A DNA stretch of 64,000 bases, taken from positions 1,736,001 to 1,800,000 of the forward strand of contig CAJQUN010000040.1 in the NCBI GenBank assembly GCA_907163345.1. Reading direction: 5' to 3'. The notes beneath the pieces were generated by a model. It did no database searches, had not been told where the DNA came from, and worked only from the letters and a program-made list of their open reading frames with translations. Shown here piece by piece: positions 10,952-21,790 of this stretch. How positions within the stretch are numbered: position 1 is the stretch's first letter; each line of letters begins with the position of its first letter. The translations under genes and the position numbers were made by a program. This DNA comes from Haberlea rhodopensis (taxonomy: Eukaryota > Streptophyta > Magnoliopsida > Lamiales > Gesneriaceae).

Positions 10952-12840
10952 ATGTCACTGCATCTGGGAAATATATCATCTCGCATTCGTAGAGATGACC
11001 TTGAACGTGTTTTCCGGAGGTTTGGGAAGTGTAATATACGGGTAACGGACAATTATGGATTTGTTGTTTTTGATTACCCTGCAAGTGCTGAAAAAGCTCT
11101 GAAATCACTTAGAGGCAAAAGGATATGTGGAGAGGCTATAACTCTATCGTGGTCAAAGAGGCAGCCTCGAGGTTGGCAGGGACTTCCCAGAGGTGGTAAA
11201 ATTTATGAGCCACCAATCAGAAGACATTTGGTGAAAGAAAGTGTTGATCTAAGATTGGGCTCAAATAATCAAGGACACAAGATGGATTATGAGCGTGAAG
11301 ATGGTCAAGGCAGGAATTTCAGTTCTTCTGATCTGGTCGATGACTCACATAGGTATCATCCAGATGATTTAGAAAGCTATGTTGGGGAGAAGGATCATGC
11401 CTTTTCAAATGATAATCTAGAAGTAGGTGTTGGGAAGAACCATTTGGAAGTTGAGAGGTGGACAGAACAGGTTGCGGACGAAAATGGCAGAATTTGATCG
11501 GTATGAACCTCGTGAAAGTGATGCGGAGCAGGAAGAATACAAACATGCATCACCCTCGGATGGTTCTCCTGCTGCCAGGAAGTCTAAAGAGAGACTAGGA
11601 ACTGAGCAAAATGGTCAACAGTATCAGATAACTTGTTATACTTGCGGGGAAGTGGGCCACAAAGTGAATAAGTGTCCGTTATATCTGCTGAGATCCAGAA
11701 CACAAGGAAGGCTGCACCAACGTAGTGACATTGTTCCTATAAGGCAACAGGAAAGTAACAGGGAGCCATCCACTTCGAGAAGTCATTGGAGATTGCTGGG
11801 ACGTGGAGATTCTCCCTTTCAAAGGATAACTCGTGAATTCAGAAGTAAGAAACGAAGTAGTAGAGAATATGAAAATTACTATAAACATCATTCAAAAAAA
11901 GCTAGGGGGCTATTGCCATCTTTAGTTCCAACCATACTTCATCCAGATCTCAGTCACTTTCTACATCTTTAAGGTCTTTGTCCGAGTCTCCATCAAATTT
12001 CAAGTTCAAATCAATATCTTCCCGAAACAATACCCAGTCATTTCCTTTGGGGTCTTCAACATCATGTCACTCTGTATCTAAGGCCCTCATGTCAAGGTCT
12101 GAATCGATGTCAATGTCTCCTGCATCTTCAGCATTAACTGTAGGACTTGTTAGAGATTTATCTTCTTCCCAAAATAGTATACCAACAAACACCAAGGATT
12201 CCATTGTAAAGGTTGCTGGTCTTGTTCATAGCGAGGATTTGTTTGTACAAGGTCGGGATGAAAGGAATGATGTAGCTTCCTTCAATCCTGAAAAGATCAC
12301 TGATGCAACAGAAAATGAAAATGAAGCTGGACACTCTAAATTGGAAAAGGAAGAAATTAGGAAGGATTTTTTGGATGCTCATTGTGAATCTGCCTCCAGT
12401 GGTTCAGATTCACTATTAGAATCTAAGGTACCAAAGTCAGAATACGGCTTCTGCAGGAAATTTATTGTCGCAACGTACGAAGGATCTGAAAGTTTCTCAA
12501 GCTAAGGATTTTATGTTGGAAGATATATCAGCACCAGGCCGTGGTGTGGTCTCAGGAACTAATGCTGTCAGTTCAGTGAGAATCTCTTCAGAGGAAATAT
12601 ACATGGTCTTAAAACATTATGGCCTGCGGTACCCTGAGGAAAGCGAAAATGGAATTCCTGCGGAAAATTATTTTGGGTCTGCGCGCTTATGGCCTTGGGA
12701 AATAATATACTACAGAAACTGAAAAAGGGCTCTGATCCATCTGAGAACCATGCACAGAGGGTTGCTCAGAATAAAAAAATTGGTATTGTTGATAAATATA
12801 ACACAGGAGACCGAAAAGGGTGCTTGATCAGGTGAAAATG
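10952..12840 (+). pseudogene. RRM + CCHC-knuckle SR-like splicing factor, frame-broken
   Basis: The product would be a nuclear RNA-binding SR-type protein. From the ATG at 10952 an RRM is clear (LHLGNI as RNP2, NYGFVVFDY as RNP1, then LRGKRICGEAITLSWSK). An acidic linker and a CCHC knuckle follow (CYTCGEVGHKVNKC, near 11635). Next come serine/arginine-rich blocks (SSRSQSLSTSLRSLSES, near 11930) and a conserved C-terminal segment (VLKHYGLRYPEE, near 12605; RVAQNKKIGIVDKY, near 12757). Sense continues only by switching frame four times, near 11480, 11905, 12450-12490 and 12715. No intron signals sit at those points. Every other host gene here that could be assembled is frame-clean, so decay is likelier than sequencing error, though errors cannot be excluded. 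A Copia element lies 0.8 kb downstream. Confidence 0.6.
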
Positions 12841-13655
12841 GAGCTTGATCTGGTACCTACTTTATTCTTTTCTTCACATCCTTCAGTGATTTGTTGAAAC
12901 CATTTTACATTTGTTTGCATGTGGTTCTCTAGTCATCAAAGTTTTCCATACTGTAAGTACTACTGGATTCTCCCATAACAAAATTTATCTAACGTCTTAT
13001 AGCATCTAAATTATTTGAACTTGAGGGATTAGCCGTAAAAAAGTTGGGAAAGAATTTGAAGTGAGAAAAAGGTTTCTTTACTTCGACATGTTTCATTCAT
13101 CAAGATTATGTATCTTGGAGGACTTGGTTGTCTTGTTTTCTCAGGCTTTACAAATTTTTGCGCTACCGAGATCTTTTAATCTTAAAGCTTATAACCAAAC
13201 ACTTGATCTCTGTCTGGCCACTATATTTCTCGTTTTTTTTTTACAAAAATTGGGAAGTGTAGACCTTACTCGTGTAGTGAATCTTTTGTATGTCGGCTTT
13301 CCCTCTGTTCGGGTCCACTGTGATCCAGTCCTTTGTTATCACCTTTGTCACTGCCAGCCCACTGCCCAATTCTATCCAATTGATCAGCCGCTGTTGTCAT
13401 CCAAAAATATTTTTGAACTTAGACCAATAAACAACAAAAATGGAATTACCATCATGTTCAGCGGTCCTTGATACCTGAATGGAGTAAATATATGGCAATC
13501 ATCTAAAAAGAATTTGTACCCTCCATGATTGACAGACTCTCAAAATTTTGGTCCCCACTTCTCACATGCATTGTTGATTGTTGGCATAAATTTCTTCCCC
13601 AGAGTTAAATGGTCATTCATAATAGCAAAGGTATCTAAATGAATCATTTAGATGG
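12841..13655. other. downstream of SR-like gene, possibly intron
   Basis: A possible splice donor (GATCTG/GTACCT) lies at about 12855. No recognised coding sequence follows. An open frame at 13061-13471 resembles no family I know and looks like chance. If the SR-like gene has a further exon right of the Copia insertion, this is the left part of its last intron. Confidence 0.3.
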
Positions 13656-13660
13656 CTTAT

Positions 13661-13984
13661 AGTTAGAAAAGCAAAAAGAGATGAATGCTAGAAATGATTC
13701 TCATTTCATTAAACAATTACCGTACGTTGAGTACATATTTATATGTAATCTAGCAAATAATATAGCCAATAAAACATCAACAACACACCATTTTGTTGTA
13801 ACAATTATGGAAAGAATAACAATTTGTTACAACAGAATAACAAAGATTATTCCTTTGAAGTTCCCGAAGCTTCGATCAGTTCTGTGCTTTCTGGATCACA
13901 TTTGTTGGATGGCTTGATATGGGCTTTGTTACTTGATTGGTATATGGACTTGACAATTGGGCTGGTGCTTCTTTATCTTTAACT
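13661..13984 (-). repeat. 3' LTR of the Copia element
   Basis: 324 bases, matching the copy at 18151-18474 apart from scattered substitutions and three single-base indels that cancel in length. In element orientation it starts AGTTAAAG and ends TTCTAACT, so the terminal five bases form an AGTTA/TAACT inverted repeat instead of the usual TG...CA. Confidence 0.93.
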
Positions 13985-14125
13985 TTCCCCCGCAAGCTCA
14001 GCAGGGGATTATTCTCCACTCTGACTTGGAGTGAAGACGATGAAACGTGAGAGCAGATAATGGTTTGGTTAGGATACCAGCTGTTTGATCAAAGGAAGGG
14101 ACATGTTGAACGTGAAGTGATTTAT

Positions 14126-14797
14126 TCAACACCTTTTCTCGCAAAAATGAAGATCAAGCTCAAGATGCTTTGTTCGAGCATGTAGGACCGGATTAGCACT
14201 TAATGCAATTGTGTTAATGTTGTCACACCAAAGAGTGGGAGGTTGCTGTAATGGAACATTAAGTTCTGATGATAAAGACTTAATCCACAGCATATCAGAA
14301 GTAGCATTGGCCAAACTTCGATATAAAGCTTCCGTGCTTGATCTAGAAACCACTGTTTGCTTCTTGGAACTCCATGAAATTGGTGAGTTGCCAAGAAACC
14401 AACAAAAGCCGGAGGTAGAGCGTCGATCATCAGGATCACTGGCCCAGTCTGCATTACAATATCCTCGGAGGGAAAACGTACGGGTAGCATTAAGACTAAT
14501 TCCATAATCAAGAGTGCCATTAAGATAACGTAAAATCTGTTTAACTGCCTTTCAATGAGAAAGTAGAGGATTTTGCATGTATTGGCAGACTTTATTCACG
14601 CTATAGGCAATATCAGGCCGGATGATAGTTAAGTACTGTAAGGCTCCAACCGTACTCCTATAGAGTGTGACATGTTCAAAAGCTTCACCATTTTGAGAGG
14701 AAAGTTTGACACTAGTGATCATTGGAATAGGAAGCTGTTTCGCCTCAAGAATCTTGGTTCGATGTACAAGATCCCGTGTGTATTCGGCTTGCGACAA
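14126..14797 (-). pseudogene. Copia RT C-terminus and RNase H, frameshifted
   Basis: Minus-strand frames contain YLTIIRPDIAYSVNKVCQYM (start of the RT/RNase H linker) at 14552-14797. In a different frame, SSTEALYRSLANATSDMLW, LWCDNINTIALSANPV and HARTKHLELDLHFCEK follow at 14126-14353. These match the Copia RNase H region, but at least one frameshift separates the parts. Confidence 0.85.
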
Positions 14798-14828
14798 AAA
14801 GAAAGAACTCTGTGATGGCTTGACAACT

Positions 14829-15542
14829 TCAATCCCAGAAAATAAGACAGATTGCCAAGCTTTTAAGTGAGAATTGTTTATGTAGTTGTTGAATGAGGTC
14901 GTGAGTCTGTTGTGGGTTGCTTCCTGTGATCAAGATGTCATCCCCATACACTAGAATGTATATAATAGAAGAATGAGTAAATTTAATAAACAATGAAGCA
15001 CCCGCCTTTGAAGCAACAAATCCCATAAAGATAAGAGAATATCTAAGTTTTTCAAACCAGGCTCGAGGAGCTTCCTTAAGGCCGTAGATAGCCTTGTGTA
15101 GTTTGCAAACTAGTTGTGTATTTATCGAGTTTACTACGAAACCTGGAGGTTGCTGCATGTAAACAAGTTCAGTTAAATCCCCATTTAAGAAGGCATTATT
15201 AACATCAACCTGTTGAATGTTCCAGCCCTTATAAATAGCAATGGTGAGTACAATACGAATGGTAGCTGGCTTAACAACTGGACTAAAGGTTTCAGAGTAA
15301 TCTAGTCCAGGTGTTTGAGAGTATCCCTTTGCAGCAATACGTGCTTTGTGGCAGGCAATCGAACCATCTGGATTAGTTTTGGTTTTGAAAGCCCATTTGC
15401 AACCAATAATGGGTGTATTTGGAGGTATTGCAACTAGAGACCAGGTGTGGTTGAGCAATAAGGCGTTATTTTCAGAGTCCATAGCAGTATTCCATTCTGG
15501 AATCTGTTGTGCTTCAAGATGCGTGCTTGGTTCGGAAATCAC
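14829..15542 (-). pseudogene. Copia reverse transcriptase
   Basis: An open frame of 237 codons carries the Copia RT signature: WSLVAIPPNTPIIGCKWAFK, KARIAAKGYSQTPGLDYSET, QQVDVNNAFLNGDL, CKLHKAIYGLKEAPRAW and the catalytic YGDD. Most plant Copia elements have YVDD at that box, so Val to Gly is a change. The frame ends early at 14829, in a DLCLIFWD-like segment expected to be YFLG, which shows another frameshift. The upstream limit merges with the integrase C-terminus in a different frame. Confidence 0.9.
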
Positions 15543-15579
15543 AAAATGACTGGAGAGAATGCTTTGGTTTTGAAAATGC

Positions 15580-16390
15580 CAGCTTTAGCTCAAGTAATCA
15601 TGGGGTGATTGTTCACATGAGAATTGGAGGGACATGTCATTGTGGTTGAAGTATTCGATGGTGAACTTGAGGAAGTGTTGGAGTTATGAGACCGAGGAGA
15701 GGTAGACTCACTGCTACTGGAAGAAGCGAATGGAATCAGGGACTGGGGGGATGGAGGAAGAGAGTCCAAAGAATGGGAAGGAACTTGTGGTAAGTACAGG
15801 GTAGAGGAATGATCATGGACTAAAGAAGAATTATTTTTGGAGTATGAAGAAAAAGGAAAGTTTCCTTCATTGAACTTAACATTACGAGAGATATAAACTC
15901 TTCCATCACTAATGCATTTGTACCCTTTGTAAATATCGTTATAGCCAATGAACGTACAAAAGGTGGACCTAAATTCTAGTTTATGCTTGTTATATGGTCG
16001 AAGACATGGAAAGCAAGCACAACCGAAAACACGTATAGTGAGTGAAGAGGGACTCTACCATGAAGGCCTGTAGTAGGAAGCCTGTGAATGAGGAAGACGG
16101 CTGTTGAGAAGGCATCCTCCCAAAAATGTAAAGGCATGGATGCATGAGCAAGAAGAGAAAGACATGTCTCAACTATATGACGGTGTTTGCATTCTACTAT
16201 ACTATTTTGTTGCGATCATAAGCATTTTGTTGCGATGTATAAGGACATGTGAACCGATGAACAATTCCATGAGATTGAAGAAAAGATGTTAAAGATTGAA
16301 ATTCAACAATTTTTTTAAAACGTATGAACACTTGACTTACTTCGGATTTGAGTTTAATGAAATAAATCAAAGTATAAGGACTATATGCAT
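15580..16390 (-). pseudogene. Copia integrase, broken
   Basis: Frame-switching minus-strand segments encode integrase text: IVHRFTCPYTSQQN, RHIVETCLSLLAHASMPLHF, FGCACFPCLRPYNKHKLEF and GYNDIYKGYKCISDGRVYI. A Ser/Pro-rich linker follows. In the catalytic core, KKIVE runs directly into FQSLTSFLQSHGI, so the short stretch that normally carries the second catalytic Asp seems deleted. Near 16205-16225 an 11-base direct repeat (CGCAACAAAAT) interrupts the segment leading to the catalytic Glu and brings stops. Confidence 0.75.
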
Positions 16391-16984
16391 CTACAAAACT
16401 GATGTAATATCGTGAACCATTTCGAGATAAGGTGTTGGTTGGACCCCATCGGAGTAGATGAGTTTTAGTGGTCCGAAAACATAAGATTGTGAAGATGAGA
16501 ATGGTAATTGACGACTTTTACCAAGTTCACATGAGGAGGAAAAATTCATATTTGCATTTCTTGTAAAAGGAAGATTACACTGTGAAAGCACTTGTTTAAC
16601 AATAGATAAAGTGGGATGGCCTAGCCTAAGATGCCATTGATCTAACTTCTCTGAAGATGATGAAAGGGGTGTTGGACTAGGAGGCTGCTGAACTGGTGAA
16701 GTGAGAGCAGATTTGAGAGGAGATGGACTGGAAACAGGCTTTCCGAGATGGAATTTGTATAGACCTTCATGCAATGTCCCACGGAGAAGAACTTCCCGCT
16801 TTGCTAGATCCTTCACAAGGCAAAAACGAGGGTAAAATTCAAACAAGACATGATTATCATGAGAAAACTTGCTTACACTAAGCAAGTTCTTTGTGATACG
16901 AGGCACTCGAAGGAGATTATTTAACTGAAAGGTACGTGAAGATGAGGGTGAAAAATGAGAGTGACCAATATGGGATATCGACAA
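16391..16984 (-). pseudogene. Copia protease end and GAG-pre-integrase zinc region
   Basis: The 197-codon frame contains FQLNNLLRVPRITKNLLSVS (protease C-terminus), then WHLRLGHPTLSIVKQVLSQC, followed by the CELGKSRQLPF region of the GAG-pre-integrase HHCC domain. The first Cys of the usual CxxC pair reads as SSC-E-L, so one zinc ligand appears changed. The frame stops as the integrase core begins. Confidence 0.85.
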
Positions 16985-17034
16985 ACTTGCACCATTTCCT
17001 ATGTGAATTTTATCACCACCATTATATTCAGAAC

Positions 17035-18134
17035 CTAGGAAAGATTGGCCAGTTCATTGGTAACGTGGTGTGAAGCTCCGTAATCGGGAAACCACCATTT
17101 TTCATTGAAGGGCTCAGATTTTGTGCTAGTTAAAGCAGCTGCTGGATAAGGTGGCACTGGTCTGTTGAAACCATGAGGAGGCTGCCTAGGATTCCCTGGA
17201 GGTCTTTGATTTGAAGCATAGGCATTGTCAAACCTGTAGTAACAAATGCCATCCACATGCCCTGTGATGCCACAAATTTGGCACACGGGACGACCATTGC
17301 TGTTATGCCAATTCCTGCAACCTCCTCTGAAGTTTCTTCCACGCCCTCTACCACTTTGGGAGGTATTTTGAGGTGGGTATTGATTCTCTGACCTGTATTG
17401 GTTCTCAGACTTTTGTTGTTGAGGCAGAGTGGTAGTATCGAATGATGGTGAAGAGTTTGCTTCAGGAGCATTATAAGACTCTATCCTTCCCTCATGAGCC
17501 ATGAGGAGCGCCCCAACATCCGAGATGTTCAGTGGTTCAGTTCTGGATGTAATGTGTACTACAACCGAGTCATATTCCAAGCCCACTCCACCAAGGATGT
17601 ATAGCATTTGATCATCATCCGAGATGGGATGCCCACAAGCAGTCTATATCACTCTTCATTTTAGCTAAGTAATCTTTCATTGTGAGGCTGCCTTTTTTAA
17701 GAGTTTGTAACTGGAGTTTATACTGCATCACTCGGGCTTCTGATCGAGTTGCAAATATGCTTGAAACTCTTGTCCAGAATTGGATTGAAGACTAGCATCC
17801 GATCATCTGGGCTTGAACTCCTTCACTCATAGAATTCCAGAGAAAGGAGAAGAAGAGTTGGTCTTGCCTAAACCAGGTAACAAAATTGGGATTCAGCATG
17901 TCTGCTGCTCTGCTCACAGCAACCATGCGAGGAGGGAGAGGGGTGTTGTCAAGAATGAAGGCTTCAAGATCAAGGCCTCTAATTCCTGCCAAAATTTGAA
18001 GATTCCACATTAGGAAATTATCATCGTTGAGTTTGACAGTGTTGATTTGGTTCGCCGGATTTACTAACAGGAAATTTGGATTGGGGGTGACCATGATAGC
18101 TAGTGGATCTGTTTGTGGAGTGGTGTCAGCCATT
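17035..18134 (-). pseudogene. Copia gag with CCHC knuckle and protease start
   Basis: Translation starts at the ATG at 18134 (MADTTPQTDPLAIM), just downstream of the primer-binding site. The N-terminal half (to 17792) has NDDNFLMWNLQILAGIRG of the gag UBN2 fold. A frame break lies between 17790 and 17610. The second half has a Gln/Gly-rich stretch, a knuckle CQICGITGHVDGIC (near 17270), and WWFPDYGASHHVT at the protease active site. Copia proteases usually show D-S-G or D-T-G; here the middle residue is Tyr, which should inactivate the enzyme. Confidence 0.88.
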
Positions 18135-18150
18135 GTGGCTCTTGATACCA

Positions 18151-18474
18151 AGTTAGAAAAGCAAAAAGAGATGAATGCTAGAAATGATTCTCATTCCATT
18201 AAACAATTACAGTACGTTGAGTACATATTTATATGTAATCTAGCAAATAATATAGCCAATAAAACATCAACAGCACGCCATTCTGTTGTAACAATTATGG
18301 AAAGAATAACAATTTGTACAACAGAATAACAAAGATTATTCCTTTGAAGTTCCTGAAGCTTCGATCAGTTCTGTGCTTTCTGGATCACATTTGTTGGATG
18401 GGCTTGATATGGGCTTTGTTACTTGATTGGTATATGAACTTTGACAATTGGCTGGTGCTTCTTTATCCTTAAGT
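18151..18474 (-). repeat. 5' LTR of the Copia element
   Basis: 324 bases, partner of 13661-13984. Its inner edge (18151) abuts the tRNA primer-binding site on the minus strand, and its outer edge (18474) abuts the CTTAT duplication, which fixes both ends precisely. Confidence 0.93.
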
Positions 18475-18479
18475 CTTAT

Positions 18480-20546
18480 GAGTCAATATTCTCTGTGGTA
18501 TGAAAAATAGTTATGGAGATTCGGTTGTGATTTTGTTGCTGCCATGAATTGTCACCATTGGGATTTTAATAGAAACTTCACCCGTCTCTTATATTTTACC
18601 TATATTGCAATCCTACATATCACTCGTTATTTTATTCATACCATCAGTCTTCTGTTATACTAGCAACAACTTAAATAGTTTAATCTCTTATATATAGAAC
18701 TCTAAATTTTCTGAGACTTGTGACAGCAACTAGCAACCAGCCACTGGCAACTGGCATGATGATATAATGAATTCTTGCAGTTGAATATTATATGGGTTCG
18801 TTTTTCATACTTTCTCATTGAAGGGTCTATAAAACTCGAGGAACTGGAACTCTGGAAGCTGTTGCTACAAAGGAATCTCTCCTGCTGAAAGCGACTAGCC
18901 AAATTCAGAACAATGGGATGAAGAGGTATTGTTATCACAATGCATGATATTAGGGATGCATTTTCTTTTTAAATTTCGGTATGAAAAAAGATCGAAGAAC
19001 ACTATTCATTCATTCTACAATCAACTATGTTGACAGAGGTGGAGAAAATTGGGTTTCTTTTTTATGGTGATATCTACTTTTGTTGTGTTATTTCTTGAAC
19101 TCGATCATATCTTGGTATTATTTTCAGCTTAGTAGTTCCATTTGCCAATCCAATCGATTGTGCACTTGTGAATTGTGTTGCTTCGTTGTCCCTTTTGTAA
19201 TTTGATCATATACGAAAGATAGGGTGTAGCCATCGGGGCACTTGATATATCCGAGATCCATTGCTAACAGCTACCCTTGTTAGGAATCAAACTTGCCATT
19301 TCTCTTCTGATAAGTATTGTACGATCCGAATGGCAATTTTAGAAAAGGGTAATTGAAGTTAAAAGACATATAATGAAAAAAAATACCGTATTGTACGTTT
19401 GCCTTTTAACTTCAGAGAGAATGAATTATCAGCACACGTGAAATCAGTATATAAACTATACTTGGGAAAAGAGAGAGAGAGAGAGAGGAAGAAAAGTGGT
19501 ATATAAAATTGAGGAATATGAGAATCTTTTAAGAAAAGCCAGATGTATGGATAGTTTATATAGCATATCTTGGTTGAGTTCTTGGCTCTGGCGGCATCTG
19601 CCCTCAACTTGATGGTGGATGTTTTGTGTATGAGACCTCCACCATCCCCCACCCGTTAGTATCTGGAGAGAAAAAAAGTTATCTATGAATACATTTCACG
19701 TTTATATAAGAAATCAACACAATTATGGAGATAGTTAAATTATATTTACGAAAACTCATAAATATTTTGTGGTGGAAAAATTATTTTCTAGTGAAGTTAA
19801 AACACTTTGTAATCAAAAATTTATAGTTGACTGATATACTTTGCATATTAATAAACCATTTGTCGCATTTTATTTAGAATTGAATTTTGTAATCAAATAT
19901 TAATAGTTGACTGATACATTTTGCATATTAATATATTTCAAAATCAACCATTTGTCGCATTTTATTTAGATTGAATTTAGGGTTTGCTATGAAAGTTAAA
20001 ATTTTCATGATTAATTTTTATGAGATACACTCTCCATAAACAAAGAAAAATGTGGGAAGATTGCAAAACTACTTTTCAGTTTTTACATTATATTCTTTAT
20101 CATTATAAATAAGGTTGGTTTTAGAATCACATTTGGAGGTCTCATGCTTTCTTGAATAAGTGCAGATTAAGTAGAAGAAAATAATAATACTATTGATAAT
20201 TATCCATATTCGGAGTTTAGAAGCTATGCTAGCACTGTATAGATGCATATTATACTTCACTCATTACCAATGTTACCAATGTGTGACATATATAACCCTA
20301 AACAAATACTTAGACTCCACCAATATTACTACTACTTTGCTAAACATGAGATTATCTTTCCTTCTCTTTTGGATGGGGTGAATTAAAACTACCATGCTAA
20401 TATTACCATAATTTCCAGATTTCGATTCATTTGTTATGGGGAGAACACGACTAGCTAACCTAAGTCTCGAGCCTCTCTGATCCAACAATTTTTTTTTTTT
20501 GAACATTCCGAATTTCCGATCCAATATATTAAATCGTCCTCCGTCT
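18480..20546. other. intergenic, with one coding-like patch
   Basis: At 18825-18950 a plus-strand frame reads KTRGTGTLEAVATKESLLLK and then SQIQNNGMKRYCYHNA before a stop, preceded by an AG acceptor-like site. Its position right of the Copia element suggests a last exon of the SR-like gene, but I cannot confirm homology. A GA microsatellite lies near 19468-19487. The rest is AT-rich with no gene. Confidence 0.3.
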
Positions 20547-20891
20547 TTAACTTTTCTGGTCGGACCCAATCTTTGCCGAATTCTTGTTAGTGGTGGTGTT
20601 CTTATCATGGATGACATCAAGTAAAACGGTGGTCTTGCATTTTGGGCATCTGGGATCTTCTTCTGCTAGCATAACATACATGAGGCAGTTGGGGCATCCA
20701 ACAAGCATCATCGATGTGGCTTCCGGGCTGGTCGAGTATCGGAGGCCCTCATCGGACGACAGGCATGAGCTCGGTGGGGACGTTGGCGATACAGTTGAGG
20801 ATCTGCTAGGAGACTCGACAAGAGGCTGGTTGATTCTTGGTGGTGACAAGTTCAGCTTCAGCTCAAGTTTTGGCCCATTCCTTCGACTCAT
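20547..20891 (-). CDS. GIR1: GL2-interacting-repressor-type EAR protein
   Basis: This small plant-specific nuclear protein of 114 aa belongs to the family that, in Arabidopsis, bridges GLABRA2 and TOPLESS co-repressors and restrains root-hair growth. I chose the ATG at 20891 because it gives the family's opening MSRRNGPKLELKLNLSPP; the frame stays open upstream to 20999, but that part is not family-like. The EAR motif LELKLNL is at residues 9-15. A Ser/Pro block SPSRSSTVSPTSPPSSCLSS follows. The conserved C-terminal zinc-ribbon-like core reads SPEATSMMLVGCPNCLMYVM and then EEDPRCPKCKTTVLLD, with two CxxC pairs. The coding part has no intron. GIR1 and GIR2 cannot be told apart from this reading. 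Confidence 0.9.
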   Translation of the reverse strand: MSRRNGPKLELKLNLSPPRINQPLVESPSRSSTVSPTSPPSSCLSSDEGLRYSTSPEATSMMLVGCPNCLMYVMLAEEDPRCPKCKTTVLLDVIHDKNTTTNKNSAKIGSDQKS

Positions 20892-21130
20892 TGCGATGTC
20901 TCGTCTGTCCAAACTAGCGAGAAAACAAAAGTTTGTCTTATATGTTAGGAATAAGGGTAAGAGCCACAATTTGTTGTAACTTGTAAGATGACCATGCAAA
21001 CCTTGATGAACTATTTAAATTCCTTGGCGCTGTTGCTGACGGGGGCTGGACTGCGGCGACCACCTCTCACGGCTGAGAAAACAAGTAGAAGTGACTAAAA
21101 GATTGTGGGTTTTAGATCAAAGAGACCATT

Positions 21131-21141
21131 ATATATATACA
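21131..21141 (-). promoter_or_regulatory. possible TATA box of the GIR-type gene
   Basis: The minus strand reads GTATATATATAATGG about 240 bases upstream of the start codon at 20891. This would give a 5' UTR of roughly 200 bases. The call rests on position and sequence only. Confidence 0.35.
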
Positions 21142-21514
21142 CAATCACACACATAAAAGAATTGAAGAGGATGGAGAGAGATATGATCGGTTTCTTTAAA
21201 GCTTAATAATTATGATGTGTAGTGAACAGTTGTACAAAATTGAATCGGAGGAATTAATGGTAGAAGACGATAGACTGTGTCAAATTGATGGGTAGGAAAA
21301 TGTATTAATTGTTGTGAAAAAAAAATTGGGTGATGCATTACACAAAAGGGGAAGCTGTAAATACACAAAACTGCAGCAGGAAAGCCGTCATTCATTGCTT
21401 TGGGATCATTAAGTGTGTGTTGAAGTGCATAGGTTCGATTTAAGAAAAGGCTCAGAACAGCAGAAGTATTAAGTTTATCTCACAAGTGATATCCCTAATA
21501 ACACTTAACCCTCG

Positions 21515-21790
21515 TTTAGTTTGTAAATAATCAGTTTACCCTACGTGGTTTCAAAATAGTAACTTTATTAGCCTCTGGTCCGCAGAATATATAATACACG
21601 GAGGGGGTATTTTACACATATTCACAAATTACAGGGGATGAACTATCTATTTTCACAAACGACAATGGGGTAAACTGTCTATTTTCAAACCACGTAGAGT
21701 AAACTAACTATTTTGAAAATCACAGGGGTAAATTGCCTATTGTCAAACCACGAGGATGTAATCTACCTATTTGGAAAACTACATGTTAAT
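21515..21790. repeat. short-unit tandem and inverted repeat cluster
   Basis: A unit of roughly 33-36 bases built from CAGGGGTAAACTGTCTATTT and CAAACCACG recurs about five times between 21636 and 21780. The left edge (about 21528-21562) carries the same text inverted (AGTTTACCCTACGTGG). The overall form is inverted ends around tandem copies. Confidence 0.6.

Larger units (their letters stand above)
13661..18474 (-). mobile_element. Copia LTR retrotransposon, complete in structure, coding decayed
   Basis: The element is bounded by a 5-bp duplication CTTAT (13656-13660 and 18475-18479). It has two 324-bp LTRs and runs on the minus strand. The primer-binding site TGGTATCAAGAGCC directly follows the 5' LTR (18150-18137) and resembles the initiator-Met tRNA type, with one extra A compared with TGGTATCAGAGC. 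A polypurine tract GCGGGGGAA precedes the 3' LTR. Order on the minus strand is gag, protease, integrase, RT, RNase H, which is Copia order. Each reading frame is broken, so it can no longer move by itself. The LTR pair differs at roughly a dozen sites by eye, implying an insertion that is not very recent. Confidence 0.95.

Noticed and set aside
13061..13471. 136-codon plus-strand open frame
   Set aside because: Hydrophobic, cysteine-rich translation of T-rich DNA, with no family resemblance or splice context. Most likely spacer or intron.
20584..20979. 131-codon plus-strand open frame
   Set aside because: Exact antisense shadow of the GIR-type EAR repressor.
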